NCBI GenBank assembly: GCA_903892995.1
Contig: CAITKP010000066.1
Span: 1 to 58,547 of the forward strand
Source of the DNA: an uncultured Campylobacterales bacterium
GTDB lineage: Bacteria; Campylobacterota; Campylobacteria; Campylobacterales; Sulfurimonadaceae
DNA length: 58,547 bases
Direction of reading: 5' to 3'
A program made the translations under genes and the position numbers. Positions 51,950 to 58,547 of this stretch are shown here, piece by piece. Within the stretch, counting starts at the first letter, position 1; every line of letters starts with the position of its first letter. A model generated the notes under the pieces. It was not told the origin of the DNA, made no database searches, and saw only the letters and a program-made list of their open reading frames with translations.

Positions 51950-53344
51950 ATGAACATAGATCTAGTTACTGATATTGTTGCTGATATTACAGTTGAATTC
52001 ATCAATAAAGAGGATTACTCAACAGATACAAATAAAGAGCTTTTAGACCTTGCAGGATTTGATGCAGAGCAGGACACTATCTGTTTTTTACACGAAAAAC
52101 GTAAACTTTTTTGTGGTATCCAAACAAAAGATAGCGATGATATTAGAAGTGCCATGAGCATTGCTATCAAAGCACTCAAATCAACAAAATATCTTTCTGC
52201 ATCGGTTAATGTAGATAAAGAGAGTATTAGTGCAATTATTGAAGGTATAGTGTTGGGTGGTTATGAGTTTACAACTTATAAATCTACTCCAAAAGTTCAA
52301 ACTCTAGAAGATTTTTATCTTACATGTAAAGATATTTCTTCACTTCAAGAGCCTTTTGCACAAGCGCTTATTGTAGCTGAAGCAACCTGCTTTACACGCG
52401 ATATCGTCAATATGGCACCTCAAGAGATTTATCCTCAAACTTTAGCAGAGATAGCGCAAAAACTAGCAGAGGATAATGAGCTTACATGTAAGGTTTTAGA
52501 TGAAAAAGCTCTTAAAAAAGAGAATATGAATGCAATGCTTGCAGTTGGGCGTGCATCTGTTCACGAGAGCAAATTGATTCATTTGACTTACAAACCAAAA
52601 AATCCAAAAAAAATCATCACTTTGGTTGGAAAAGGTTTGACATATGACAGTGGCGGATTAAGCTTAAAAGCTGCAACTTCAATGGTAAGTATGAAAATGG
52701 ATAAGGCTGGAGCGTGCGCAGTTTTAGGGATTATAAAAGCAGCAAGTGAACTTAAACTCGATATTGAAATTCACGGTTTTATTGGTGCGGTTGAAAATAT
52801 GGTTGGCGGTAATGCCTATAAACCCGATGATGTTTTAGTTTCAAGAAATGGCACGACGATTGAGGTGAGAAACACTGATGCTGAGGGTCGTTTAGTTTTA
52901 GCTGATGTACTTGATTATGCGCAAGAAAAAGTTGAAGCTGATTATATTTTTGATTTTGCAACACTCACAGGTGCTTGTATGGTCGCACTTGGTCAATATA
53001 CAACAGGTCTTATGGGACATTCTCAGCCACTTTTCCATAAGTTTTATGATGCAGCATACCACTCTGGAGAGCTTGTAGGTTCTTTGCCATTTAACAAACA
53101 TCTTAAAAAACTTCTCAAAAGTGAGATTGCCGACATTTCAAATACCTCTTCAAAACCTTATGGAGGAGCGATCACTGCGGGACTTTTTCTAGATAAATTT
53201 ATCAAAGATGAAAATAAAGAAAAATGGCTGCATTTTGATATTGCAGGTTCAGCGTATAGCGAAAGCGTATGGGATTGTAATCCATACGGTGCAACAGGTG
53301 CAGGTGTGAGACTTATGAGTAGTTTTCTCTCAGAGATCAATTAG
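51950..53344 (+). CDS. pepA: leucyl aminopeptidase (M17)
   Basis: A 464-residue cytosolic aminopeptidase with two metals. The metal and active-site elements are GKGLTYDSGGL, MKMDKAGA and NTDAEGRLVLADVL (about 308-321), with the arginine of the last motif serving as the catalytic residue. The N-terminal domain may bind DNA in PepA relatives that act in cer resolution. Two palindromes fall inside, coding LTCK twice. It is the last gene of the operon; the paired-palindrome hairpin follows. Confidence 0.94.
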   Translation: MNIDLVTDIVADITVEFINKEDYSTDTNKELLDLAGFDAEQDTICFLHEKRKLFCGIQTKDSDDIRSAMSIAIKALKSTKYLSASVNVDKESISAIIEGIVLGGYEFTTYKSTPKVQTLEDFYLTCKDISSLQEPFAQALIVAEATCFTRDIVNMAPQEIYPQTLAEIAQKLAEDNELTCKVLDEKALKKENMNAMLAVGRASVHESKLIHLTYKPKNPKKIITLVGKGLTYDSGGLSLKAATSMVSMKMDKAGACAVLGIIKAASELKLDIEIHGFIGAVENMVGGNAYKPDDVLVSRNGTTIEVRNTDAEGRLVLADVLDYAQEKVEADYIFDFATLTGACMVALGQYTTGLMGHSQPLFHKFYDAAYHSGELVGSLPFNKHLKKLLKSEIADISNTSSKPYGGAITAGLFLDKFIKDENKEKWLHFDIAGSAYSESVWDCNPYGATGAGVRLMSSFLSEIN

Positions 53345-53397
53345 GCTTACATGTAAGGCTCATAAAGCCAAAAGCCCTTACATGTAAGGGTTATTTC
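53345..53397 (+). terminator. paired-palindrome hairpin ending the folD-pepA operon
   Basis: Copies of the palindrome lie at 53347-53356 and 53378-53387. AGCCCTTACATGTAAGGG can fold alone as a 6-7 pair hairpin with a CATG loop followed by TTATTTCGTT, or pair with the first copy (GGCTTACATGTAAGGCT) as a long stem. This has the form of a Rho-independent terminator between pepA and ychF. Confidence 0.65.
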
Positions 53398-53441
53398 GTT
53401 AAAATTGCAAAAATAATTTATAGTTCATAAAAAGGTTAGAA

Positions 53442-54542
53442 ATGGGATTAGCAATCGGTCTAGTAGGACTTCCAAACGTAGGTAAATCAACAACTTTCAA
53501 TGCTTTGACAAAAGCTCAAAATGCTGAGGCGGCAAATTACCCGTTTTGTACAATAGAGCCAAACAAGGCTATTGTTCCAGTTCCAGATGTACGTTTAAAT
53601 GAACTCTCTAAAATCGTCAATCCAGAGCGCGTACAGCACTCTACTTTAGACTTTGTAGATATTGCAGGTCTTGTAAAAGGTGCAAGTAAAGGGGAAGGTC
53701 TTGGAAATAAATTCCTCTCAAATATTCGTGAAACTGAAGTTATTTTACAGATTGTAAGATGTTTTGAAGATGACAATATCGTTCACACAGAGGGAAATAT
53801 CAATCCTCTTCGTGATATTGATATCATCGAAAATGAGCTTATTTTAGCAGATATCGAAGTTTTATCAAACAGAATTACGCGTTTACAAAAACAAGCAAAA
53901 TCAGATAAAAGCGGTAAAGCTTTATCTGACTTTGCTGAAGAGTTGATGGAGTTTTTAGCAGAAGGAAAACTCGCTCGTAACTTTCCAAAAGCTGATAACG
54001 ATATGTTTATAGAGCTTAACAAAGATCTCAGACTTCTCACTGCAAAAGAGATTATGTATGGAGCAAACGTCGATGAGGATGGACTTTTAGAGGATAATGA
54101 GTTTGTTGTAGCTGTCAAAGAACACGCCGCACAACATAACTGTGAAGTGATCAAGCTTTGTGCAAAAATCGAAGAGGAACTTATCGGTCTTGACGATGAT
54201 GAAGCAAAAGAGTTTTTAGAAGATTTAGGTGTTAAAGAGTCAGGTCTTGCGCAAATCATCCAAAAAGGTTTTGATAAACTCGGTCTTATGAGCTACTTTA
54301 CAGCAGGTGTTAAAGAGGTTCGTGCTTGGACAATCCGTAAAAATACAACTGCTCCAAAAGCAGCAGCAGTTATCCACAACGATTTCGAAAAAGGATTTAT
54401 CCGCGCTGAGGTTATCGCTTATGATGATTATATCGCTTGTGGTGGAGAGGCTAAAGCTAAAGAGGCTGGAAAAATGCGCCTAGAAGGAAAAGAGTATATT
54501 GTCAACGATGGCGATGTTATGCACTTTAGATTTAACGTCTGA
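53442..54542 (+). CDS. ychF: ribosome-associated GTPase/ATPase YchF
   Basis: A 366-residue Obg-family ATPase linked to ribosomes and stress. G1 is GLPNVGKST at about 8-16, G3 is DIAGLVKGASKGEG, the NxxE motif replaces NKxD, and a TGS domain ends the protein (WTIRKNTTAPKAAAVIHNDFEKGFIRAEV). Single-gene unit. It is the last core gene before the accessory patch. Confidence 0.96.
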   Translation: MGLAIGLVGLPNVGKSTTFNALTKAQNAEAANYPFCTIEPNKAIVPVPDVRLNELSKIVNPERVQHSTLDFVDIAGLVKGASKGEGLGNKFLSNIRETEVILQIVRCFEDDNIVHTEGNINPLRDIDIIENELILADIEVLSNRITRLQKQAKSDKSGKALSDFAEELMEFLAEGKLARNFPKADNDMFIELNKDLRLLTAKEIMYGANVDEDGLLEDNEFVVAVKEHAAQHNCEVIKLCAKIEEELIGLDDDEAKEFLEDLGVKESGLAQIIQKGFDKLGLMSYFTAGVKEVRAWTIRKNTTAPKAAAVIHNDFEKGFIRAEVIAYDDYIACGGEAKAKEAGKMRLEGKEYIVNDGDVMHFRFNV

Positions 54543-54565
54543 TCTCTCTTTGAAGATAATGATTT

Positions 54566-55050
54566 TTATCGCGCATCCATATCGAACTCATCTTCTAGTG
54601 GTTTCTCTGTAAAGTCATACTCCCCATAGAAATATTCGCCGTTATTTCCGAAAAAAAATGCTTTTGAAAATTTATTTGCTCTTTCCACTTTATTGAGCTG
54701 TTTTTCAATCTGCTGTCGAAGGCTTACATCATCGATGTGGTTGAGTAAAAACTGTGTTTTATCTTCAATGATTTGCGTGCTGATCTATTTTACTGGCAGA
54801 AACGTATAAGCATTCTCTTTGTAGAGTTTTTTAGGTTCGAATGCATAGAGCTGCTGATCTTTGAAAGTCTTGATCCCCGGAGAAAACTCAAATCCCAACA
54901 GATGCGTCAATGCAAATATCACTTTTTGAGGCTCATCGATCAATTTTTATTTGAAGTTTTCATCAGGCGTCATATAGCCAAAATATTCTCAGATGATTTT
55001 TTTATAAAGTGTAATAGTATTTTTTGCTGAATTGTAGGAACTAAAGACAA
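54566..55050 (-). pseudogene. remnant of a Tn3-family transposase
   Basis: Read on the minus strand, one frame holds VFSSYNSAKNTITLYKKII stop EYFGYMTPDENFK stop KLIDEPQKVIFALTHLLGFE..FSPGIKTFKDQQLYAFEPKK, later a stop, and then LRQQIEKQLNKVERANKFSK with AFFFGNNGE. These match the C-terminal DDE region of Tn3-type transposases (GYMTPDENF, LLGF-x-F-x-P-I-x-x-x-KDQ-x-LY, QLNKVE-x-xN-x-F-x-KA-x-FFGN). Three in-frame stops and a missing stretch between ILED and QFLLNHID show decay. The stretch 54543-55050 has no intact gene. Confidence 0.75.
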
Positions 55051-55055
55051 GCTAT

Positions 55056-55673
55056 TCATACTGATGTATTTAAATACACTCCTTTTATTTCATCTTGAGA
55101 AAGTGCAAAGATACTGCTTTTATTGACATCCCCTGTTTGATCATTTAGATGATTCCAAATTTCATTGAGATAGCCACTAAACTTTGACAATGATTCGCAA
55201 AGTTGCTTATCAGTTTCATAAGTGTCTTTGATTTTATCCATGACACTATTTATATCATTTATATTTGTACTTGAAGTGTCATTTTTGATTGTGCTATAGC
55301 CATTATTATTCTCAATATCATATGAGAAAGCCTCCCTCACAACCCCTAAAATACCTTTTAGAATATTGGTGTCTGCACCATTTTTAATCATCCTATCTGT
55401 TGCAAGCGATACGCTCTGCTTTAGATTATCTGATGAACCCTCAGGCAGTATCACAAAACCCACACCAATGCCTGCCTCCTGCGATGCTTTTAATTCAGGA
55501 ATGGCATTCACTATCTTATTGAGATAATCATCTAACCCCTTATCAAGTTCACCTGATTGTGCCCTATTTCCACTACTACTTGTGATCTCTTCTCTGTTTT
55601 CAAGTGTCTGCTGTGCATATTTATTGTTTTGCAGATAAACAGTGTAGCTTGTGCCACTTTGATGTATGTACAT
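55056..55673 (-). CDS. hypothetical protein with sigma-54 promoter, possible flagellum-linked secreted protein
   Basis: A 205-residue hydrophilic protein with no signal peptide or membrane helix, rich in Asn, Ser and Asp. The centre (ELKASQEAGIGVGFVILPEG then SVSLATDRMIKNGADTNILK) is a helical domain. The ATG has AGGAG upstream. The promoter is of -24/-12 type and divergent from the next gene, so both may belong to the flagellar class-2 regulon. I recognise no family; export by the flagellar apparatus is only inferred from the promoter and composition. Confidence 0.7.
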   Translation of the reverse strand: MYIHQSGTSYTVYLQNNKYAQQTLENREEITSSSGNRAQSGELDKGLDDYLNKIVNAIPELKASQEAGIGVGFVILPEGSSDNLKQSVSLATDRMIKNGADTNILKGILGVVREAFSYDIENNNGYSTIKNDTSSTNINDINSVMDKIKDTYETDKQLCESLSKFSGYLNEIWNHLNDQTGDVNKSSIFALSQDEIKGVYLNTSV

Positions 55674-55712
55674 ACGAACTCCTATAAAGATAGTAAAACT
55701 TCATGAATCAAG

Positions 55713-55727
55713 CAAACTTTATACCAA
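55713..55727 (-). promoter_or_regulatory. sigma-54 promoter of the 55056-55673 gene
   Basis: On the minus strand TTGGTATAAAGTTTGCTT: GG and GC are 12 bases apart and TTTGCT fits the -12 element. It lies 40 bases before the ATG. Confidence 0.7.
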
Positions 55728-55749
55728 ATACAAACCATTCGGTATAATT

Positions 55750-55766
55750 TGGAATGTTTATTGCTT
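55750..55766 (+). promoter_or_regulatory. sigma-54 promoter of the 55799-56860 gene
   Basis: TTTGGAATGTTTATTGCTTA: GG at 55751-55752 and GC at 55763-55764, with TTGCT as -12 element. It is a textbook GGAA-N6-TTGC promoter of Campylobacter-type RpoN genes, 35 bases before the ATG. It stands back to back with the opposing sigma-54 promoter at 55713. Confidence 0.8.
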
Positions 55767-55798
55767 AATTCTTTTATTATTCATTATAAGGAATATTC

Positions 55799-56860
55799 AT
55801 GCAGATTAGCAGTGTTTCATCAACACCTTTACTCAGTACATCACAGACTTCGGCTCTTATCCAAACTGATGCTGTATCTTCGACACAATCTAGTGACAGT
55901 GTCTCTAACACTACGACTACATCAAATGTTATTGCCACTATTCCCACCAAATGGGGCTTTAAAGTTGATGCAAATGGATTCTTCGGCACTGATTTTAATA
56001 AGGCAGCAGGGATCCCGGATAATGTAAAGATCAATCAAAAACAGATGGACATGGTAGAACAATATACTCAAGCTGTCGGTTCAAGTGATGATCCCGTAAA
56101 AGCTCTTGGTAAAGTCTGGAATTTTTTTAGCACAGTTTCTGCAGGTTCTTTAAGTGCTACAGGCACAATGAATATTGATCAAGTGAATAATATGCCATAC
56201 AGTTATCAATATGATGGCAGTTTACTTGATAATCCTGTAAATGTGCAAAAGAGCTGGGATGAAATGGATAAAGTTGTCAGTGTAAACAACAATATTCAAG
56301 CAATGTCGAATAATACTTTAAATAGTGGAGTTCAAGGTTTATTTGGTGGATTAAAAGATTGGGATCCAAATGGTGATCAAGTCAAAGATGAGTATAAAGC
56401 CGTAATGGGAACATCCTATGATGCAAGTGAGCAAAAAGGACAACTAGGAATCGGAGAACTCTTTGGAGTGTTTTGCGGAACAAACATGCAAGAGAGTATG
56501 AATGATTTTCAAAGTGTTCACTCTTACTACTCTCTAATGCAAAGCGGGCAAGATTTTAAATCCTATCTCACCAATACATTTGGTTCTAGCTATATGAAAC
56601 AATTATCAGATAATATTAACACCATGCCTGATGGCAAAGTGATTCCAAATATGATTGATGATCTCTTCAAGACAATTGATGAAGCTATGAAAACAAACTA
56701 TGCTCAATATCAGCAAAGTCAAAACTCTGCCTCTGATTCCATCCTTAAAAATGGTAATAATACTGCATCGTTACTCTGCTCAATAGTTAAATCAGGATAT
56801 CAATCGATAAAGAGTTCACAAATGCCCACATCGGGAAGCTTAATAAGTTTTAGTATCTAA
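55799..56860 (+). CDS. probable flagellar-exported protein, Cj0814-like
   Basis: A 353-residue Ser/Asn/Gln-rich protein without signal peptide, cysteine-poor (3 Cys). The N-terminus is low-complexity Ser/Thr (MQISSVSSTPLLSTSQTSAL), as in flagellin-type secretion substrates. Then FKVDANGFFGTDFNKAAGIPDNVKI, a pattern I associate with the Cj0814-type flagellum-dependent secreted proteins of Campylobacterota; SDIL-like helices follow. The sigma-54 promoter and an AAGGAA site support co-expression with the flagellum. The family call is tentative. Confidence 0.6.
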   Translation: MQISSVSSTPLLSTSQTSALIQTDAVSSTQSSDSVSNTTTTSNVIATIPTKWGFKVDANGFFGTDFNKAAGIPDNVKINQKQMDMVEQYTQAVGSSDDPVKALGKVWNFFSTVSAGSLSATGTMNIDQVNNMPYSYQYDGSLLDNPVNVQKSWDEMDKVVSVNNNIQAMSNNTLNSGVQGLFGGLKDWDPNGDQVKDEYKAVMGTSYDASEQKGQLGIGELFGVFCGTNMQESMNDFQSVHSYYSLMQSGQDFKSYLTNTFGSSYMKQLSDNINTMPDGKVIPNMIDDLFKTIDEAMKTNYAQYQQSQNSASDSILKNGNNTASLLCSIVKSGYQSIKSSQMPTSGSLISFSI

Positions 56861-56874
56861 ATAGAGCAATAATC

Positions 56875-56945
56875 ATGAGTGTTACAAGCACATCTTCAAG
56901 CAGTAATAGTGGATATGAGAATCTTTATAAAAAAGAGAGAAGGAT
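56875..56945 (+). pseudogene. 5' stub of another Ser-rich secreted-type protein
   Basis: ATG followed by MSVTSTSSSSNSGYENLYKK, a Ser/Thr-rich start like that of the preceding gene, 14 bp after its stop. The frame then runs into the reverse of the TetR gene, where codon usage changes and a stop follows soon. It looks like the first 20-25 codons of a gene cut off at the junction with the TetR segment. Confidence 0.45.
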
Positions 56946-57535
56946 TAAAGGCCGGCGATATAGATATTCAGTGCATCAAAGTTTCTTCTCAATACACTCA
57001 AATCATTATATGCTTTTGCCACACTAATACATCCTTCGATAGAAGAGATGATGAAGAGTGCCTGCTCTTGGGCATCAAAGTTTGTCTTTGTCTGTCCAAG
57101 TTCTTGAGCACTTTGCAGGGCTTTGGTAATAGATTCCTGCCATCTGTTGTAGACACTCTGCAGATACTCAAAAAAAGAGTCATCTTTGTCACTCATATCA
57201 AGTACAAAGTTCATGAGCGGACAGCCGTGCTTGATATCTAATGGAATCTGTGGATCTGCATAAACGTCATAGTTGGCGTTAATCTGTGCAATTATCGTCT
57301 GAAGTGGTTCGCTGCTTTCTTCAAATGGATCTATCCAGTGAGACTGAAGAATAAAATCGATGTAATAGCGCATACTCTCTAACACCAGCTCATTTTTGTT
57401 TGTAAAATGGTAATACATAGCACCTTTGGTGATATTGGCGATCTTTAATATATCCATGAGACTTGTTGCACAATACCCTTTGCGGTACAAGAGATCATAA
57501 GTTATATCAATAAGGAGCTTTTTGTTTTTATTCAT
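56945..57535 (-). CDS. TetR/AcrR-family transcriptional regulator
   Basis: A 196-residue repressor. The N-terminal helix-turn-helix is ITYDLLYRKGYCATSLMDIL with KIANITKGAMYYHFTNKNEL (about 8-48). The C-terminal domain carries HGCPLMNFVLDMSDKDD, where a Cys next to a conserved Gly-Cys-Pro is typical of the NemR/AcuR-like group that sense electrophiles or acrylate. No target gene is next to it; it lies in the patch between mobile-element remnants, so its regulon is unknown. Confidence 0.88.
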   Translation of the reverse strand: MNKNKKLLIDITYDLLYRKGYCATSLMDILKIANITKGAMYYHFTNKNELVLESMRYYIDFILQSHWIDPFEESSEPLQTIIAQINANYDVYADPQIPLDIKHGCPLMNFVLDMSDKDDSFFEYLQSVYNRWQESITKALQSAQELGQTKTNFDAQEQALFIISSIEGCISVAKAYNDLSVLRRNFDALNIYIAGL

Positions 57536-57676
57536 TTGGTAAATTCTTTTATGTCTTTAAAAATTTATTACAAGTTAATGCAATTTTTATATCTGATATT
57601 ATATTCAAAGTATGATTTGTTATTGTAAGGATTTGGCATAGAGTTCAGAAAAACAGCACGCTATAAAAAATTCAAG

Positions 57677-57990
57677 TAGCTGAAATTAACCGATAGAGTG
57701 TCGCTAATGATACACCACATCTTTAGCAGGAATACCACTACTCAGAAGCTTTTTAGCAGAGGCTAATTTACTCTCGGTCATTGTTCTCTTTCTTCCAGAA
57801 GTACCTCCTTGCCTTTTAACTGCAAAGTCCCGCTTTAGTACGTTCAACTATCAATTATCTCTCCATTTATCTTTTTTGTACCACTTAGTTCATCTTCAGA
57901 GATTCTCTCACATTCAGCTTTTTCTAATGCATCTTTTTGAAGAGTAAGGTTTTGATCAGTTGTAGAAACACGTGCATATCCTATAAGCAT
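57677..57990 (-). pseudogene. remnant of a Tn3-type serine resolvase (TnpR-like)
   Basis: From the ATG at 57990 the minus strand reads MLIGYARVSTTDQNLTLQKD, with the catalytic Ser9 region of serine recombinases, and goes on to a stop after about 48 codons. Shifting frame restores ERTKAG, then GGTSGRKRTMTESKLASAKK and LLSSGIPAKDV, then VSLATLYRLIS, the C-terminal helix-turn-helix. About 80 central residues are lost and at least two frameshifts are needed. The adjacent stretch 57536-57676 shows nothing further. Confidence 0.75.
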
Positions 57991-58005
57991 AAAGTCATTC
58001 CTCTA

Positions 58006-58338
58006 TTAGAAGTTTTTACAAAGTGATGCAATAAGCAACTTATACTCATCATCACTCAATACAGCTATCTTTTCACCAATACGCTGTTTAGAGAGTGTGC
58101 GTATCTGATTGATTAAGATATCAGAGTCCTGAAGTAGATTTTCTCGTTTAAGAATTCTCATGCGATAAGGAAGCATATCATCAATGAGATCAGTAGAAAG
58201 TGGCATAAGTATCACAGTATCTAAAATACTGTTTTCATCATTTCCTGAGATAATTACTGCGGGTCGTATTTTTCCGACTTCATCACCTTTTTTAGGATTG
58301 AGATTTACTGTTACAATATCTCCATGATTAAATTCCAT
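58006..58338 (-). CDS. mazF: MazF/PemK-type mRNA interferase toxin
   Basis: A 110-residue SH3-like endoribonuclease. The start pattern MEFNHGDIVTVNLNPKKGDEVGKIRPAVIISG and LINQIRTLSKQRI with the conserved Arg and Thr/Ser are those of MazF. I choose the ATG at 58338, which overlaps the upstream antitoxin-like frame by 11 bp, as in type II toxin-antitoxin operons; an ATG seven codons upstream is less apt. It stands beside the resolvase remnant, as such modules do in mobile DNA. Confidence 0.88.
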   Translation of the reverse strand: MEFNHGDIVTVNLNPKKGDEVGKIRPAVIISGNDENSILDTVILMPLSTDLIDDMLPYRMRILKRENLLQDSDILINQIRTLSKQRIGEKIAVLSDDEYKLLIASLCKNF

Positions 58339-58547
58339 CATCAACTCCGACCTCTGCAAATTCTAGGTCTTGATGCATTTTTAGTTTATGGAGTTTTGCT
58401 AGTTTTTCATCTCTATCGATCTGTTCAATGATGGGTTTGATAGAGCTCTAATATTTTGAAGAGAGAAAATATCCTAAAGTAGTATGCGCTCTTCTATCAA
58501 TTATTTCTGCAACATACATCGCCTTTATCAATGATGGTTTGTTTTGA
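58328..58547 (-). pseudogene. antitoxin-like frame of the MazF module, interrupted and cut by the window edge
   Basis: The minus strand enters from the edge as KAMYVAEIIDRRAHTTLGYF, then LSSKY, then an in-frame TAG at 58450-58448, and continues SSIKPIIEQIDRDEKLAKLH to LEFAEVGVDDGI, ending with TAA inside the mazF start. The C-terminal half has the charged, helical look of an antitoxin that wraps the toxin. If the TAG is real, the antitoxin is split and MazF may be unpaired; a suppressed or restarted product is possible. Confidence 0.55.

Noticed and set aside
53783-54259. 158-residue frame opposite ychF
   Set aside because: Antisense of a conserved gene, with Ser-rich composition from reversed codons and no promoter.
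56879-57241. 120-residue rightward frame at 57 kb
   Set aside because: It covers the reverse of the TetR gene, whose family motifs are clear; only the first 20-25 codons of the neighbouring frame at 56875 look genuine.

Overview
The window is a gene-dense piece of a chromosome from a member of the Campylobacterota (epsilonproteobacteria), most likely a free-living Sulfurimonas-like or Sulfuricurvum-like organism. The evidence is AT-rich DNA with about one gene per kb, sigma-70 promoters that are little more than a TATAAT box, flagellar genes behind GG-N10-GC sigma-54 promoters, and gene orders shared with Campylobacter and Helicobacter: tatD / lytic transglycosylase / rlpA / kdsC / lptC / lptA / engB / mrdA, and hemL / cytochrome c / folD / lepB. 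Species cannot be fixed from sequence reading alone.

Layout. 0-7.3 kb: a gene tail, a lytic transglycosylase, a DUF155 membrane protein, a zinc peptidase, queC, a GMC dehydrogenase with its Tat-exported small subunit, a small motility-type protein, ybeY and a DUF475 membrane protein. 7.3-15.7 kb: one long leftward cell-envelope cluster (PBP2, a MreD-like protein, a GNAT acetyltransferase, engB, lptA, lptC, kdsC, hisB, rlpA, mltD, tatD). 15.6-20.3 kb: a small membrane protein, recN, nadK and tex. 20.4-25.8 kb: a rightward molybdate operon, modA - porin - modD - double TOBE protein - modB - modC, with a ModE-like operator on its promoter. 25.8-34.6 kb: aspS, two different adenylate kinases, a molybdopterin-binding-fold protein, an ankyrin protein, dapD, a miniature flagellar rod-like protein, an NlpC/P60 lipoprotein and a CI-like repressor. 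34.6-39.8 kb: trmL, purU, a CiaD-like protein, a TPR protein, leuB, leuD and two flagellar rod genes. 39.9-46.9 kb: rpoD with a coupled PAS-like protein, an AtpZ-like pair, hemL, a TonB-like protein, a CitE-like lyase and a cytochrome c. 46.9-54.5 kb: the operon folD-lepB-M50 peptidase-rpiB-(membrane/coiled coil)-apt-trpB-pepA, then ychF. 54.5-58.5 kb: an accessory patch with decayed Tn3-type transposase and resolvase genes, a divergent pair of sigma-54-driven genes of probable flagellar-export type, a TetR regulator, and a MazF toxin whose antitoxin frame is interrupted.

The most striking signal is not a gene. A 10-bp palindrome, TTACATGTAA (usually inside CTTACATGTAAG), is scattered through the core part of the window: I count 22 exact copies and 8 with one changed end base. 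Copies sit inside genes in the two frames that avoid a stop (reading Leu-His-Val or Thr-Cys-Lys) and in intergenic gaps, where pairs build long hairpins. Chance would give well under one copy. It is absent from the last 5 kb, the accessory patch. It resembles in style the highly iterated palindromes or uptake signals known from other bacteria, but I do not recognise this one.
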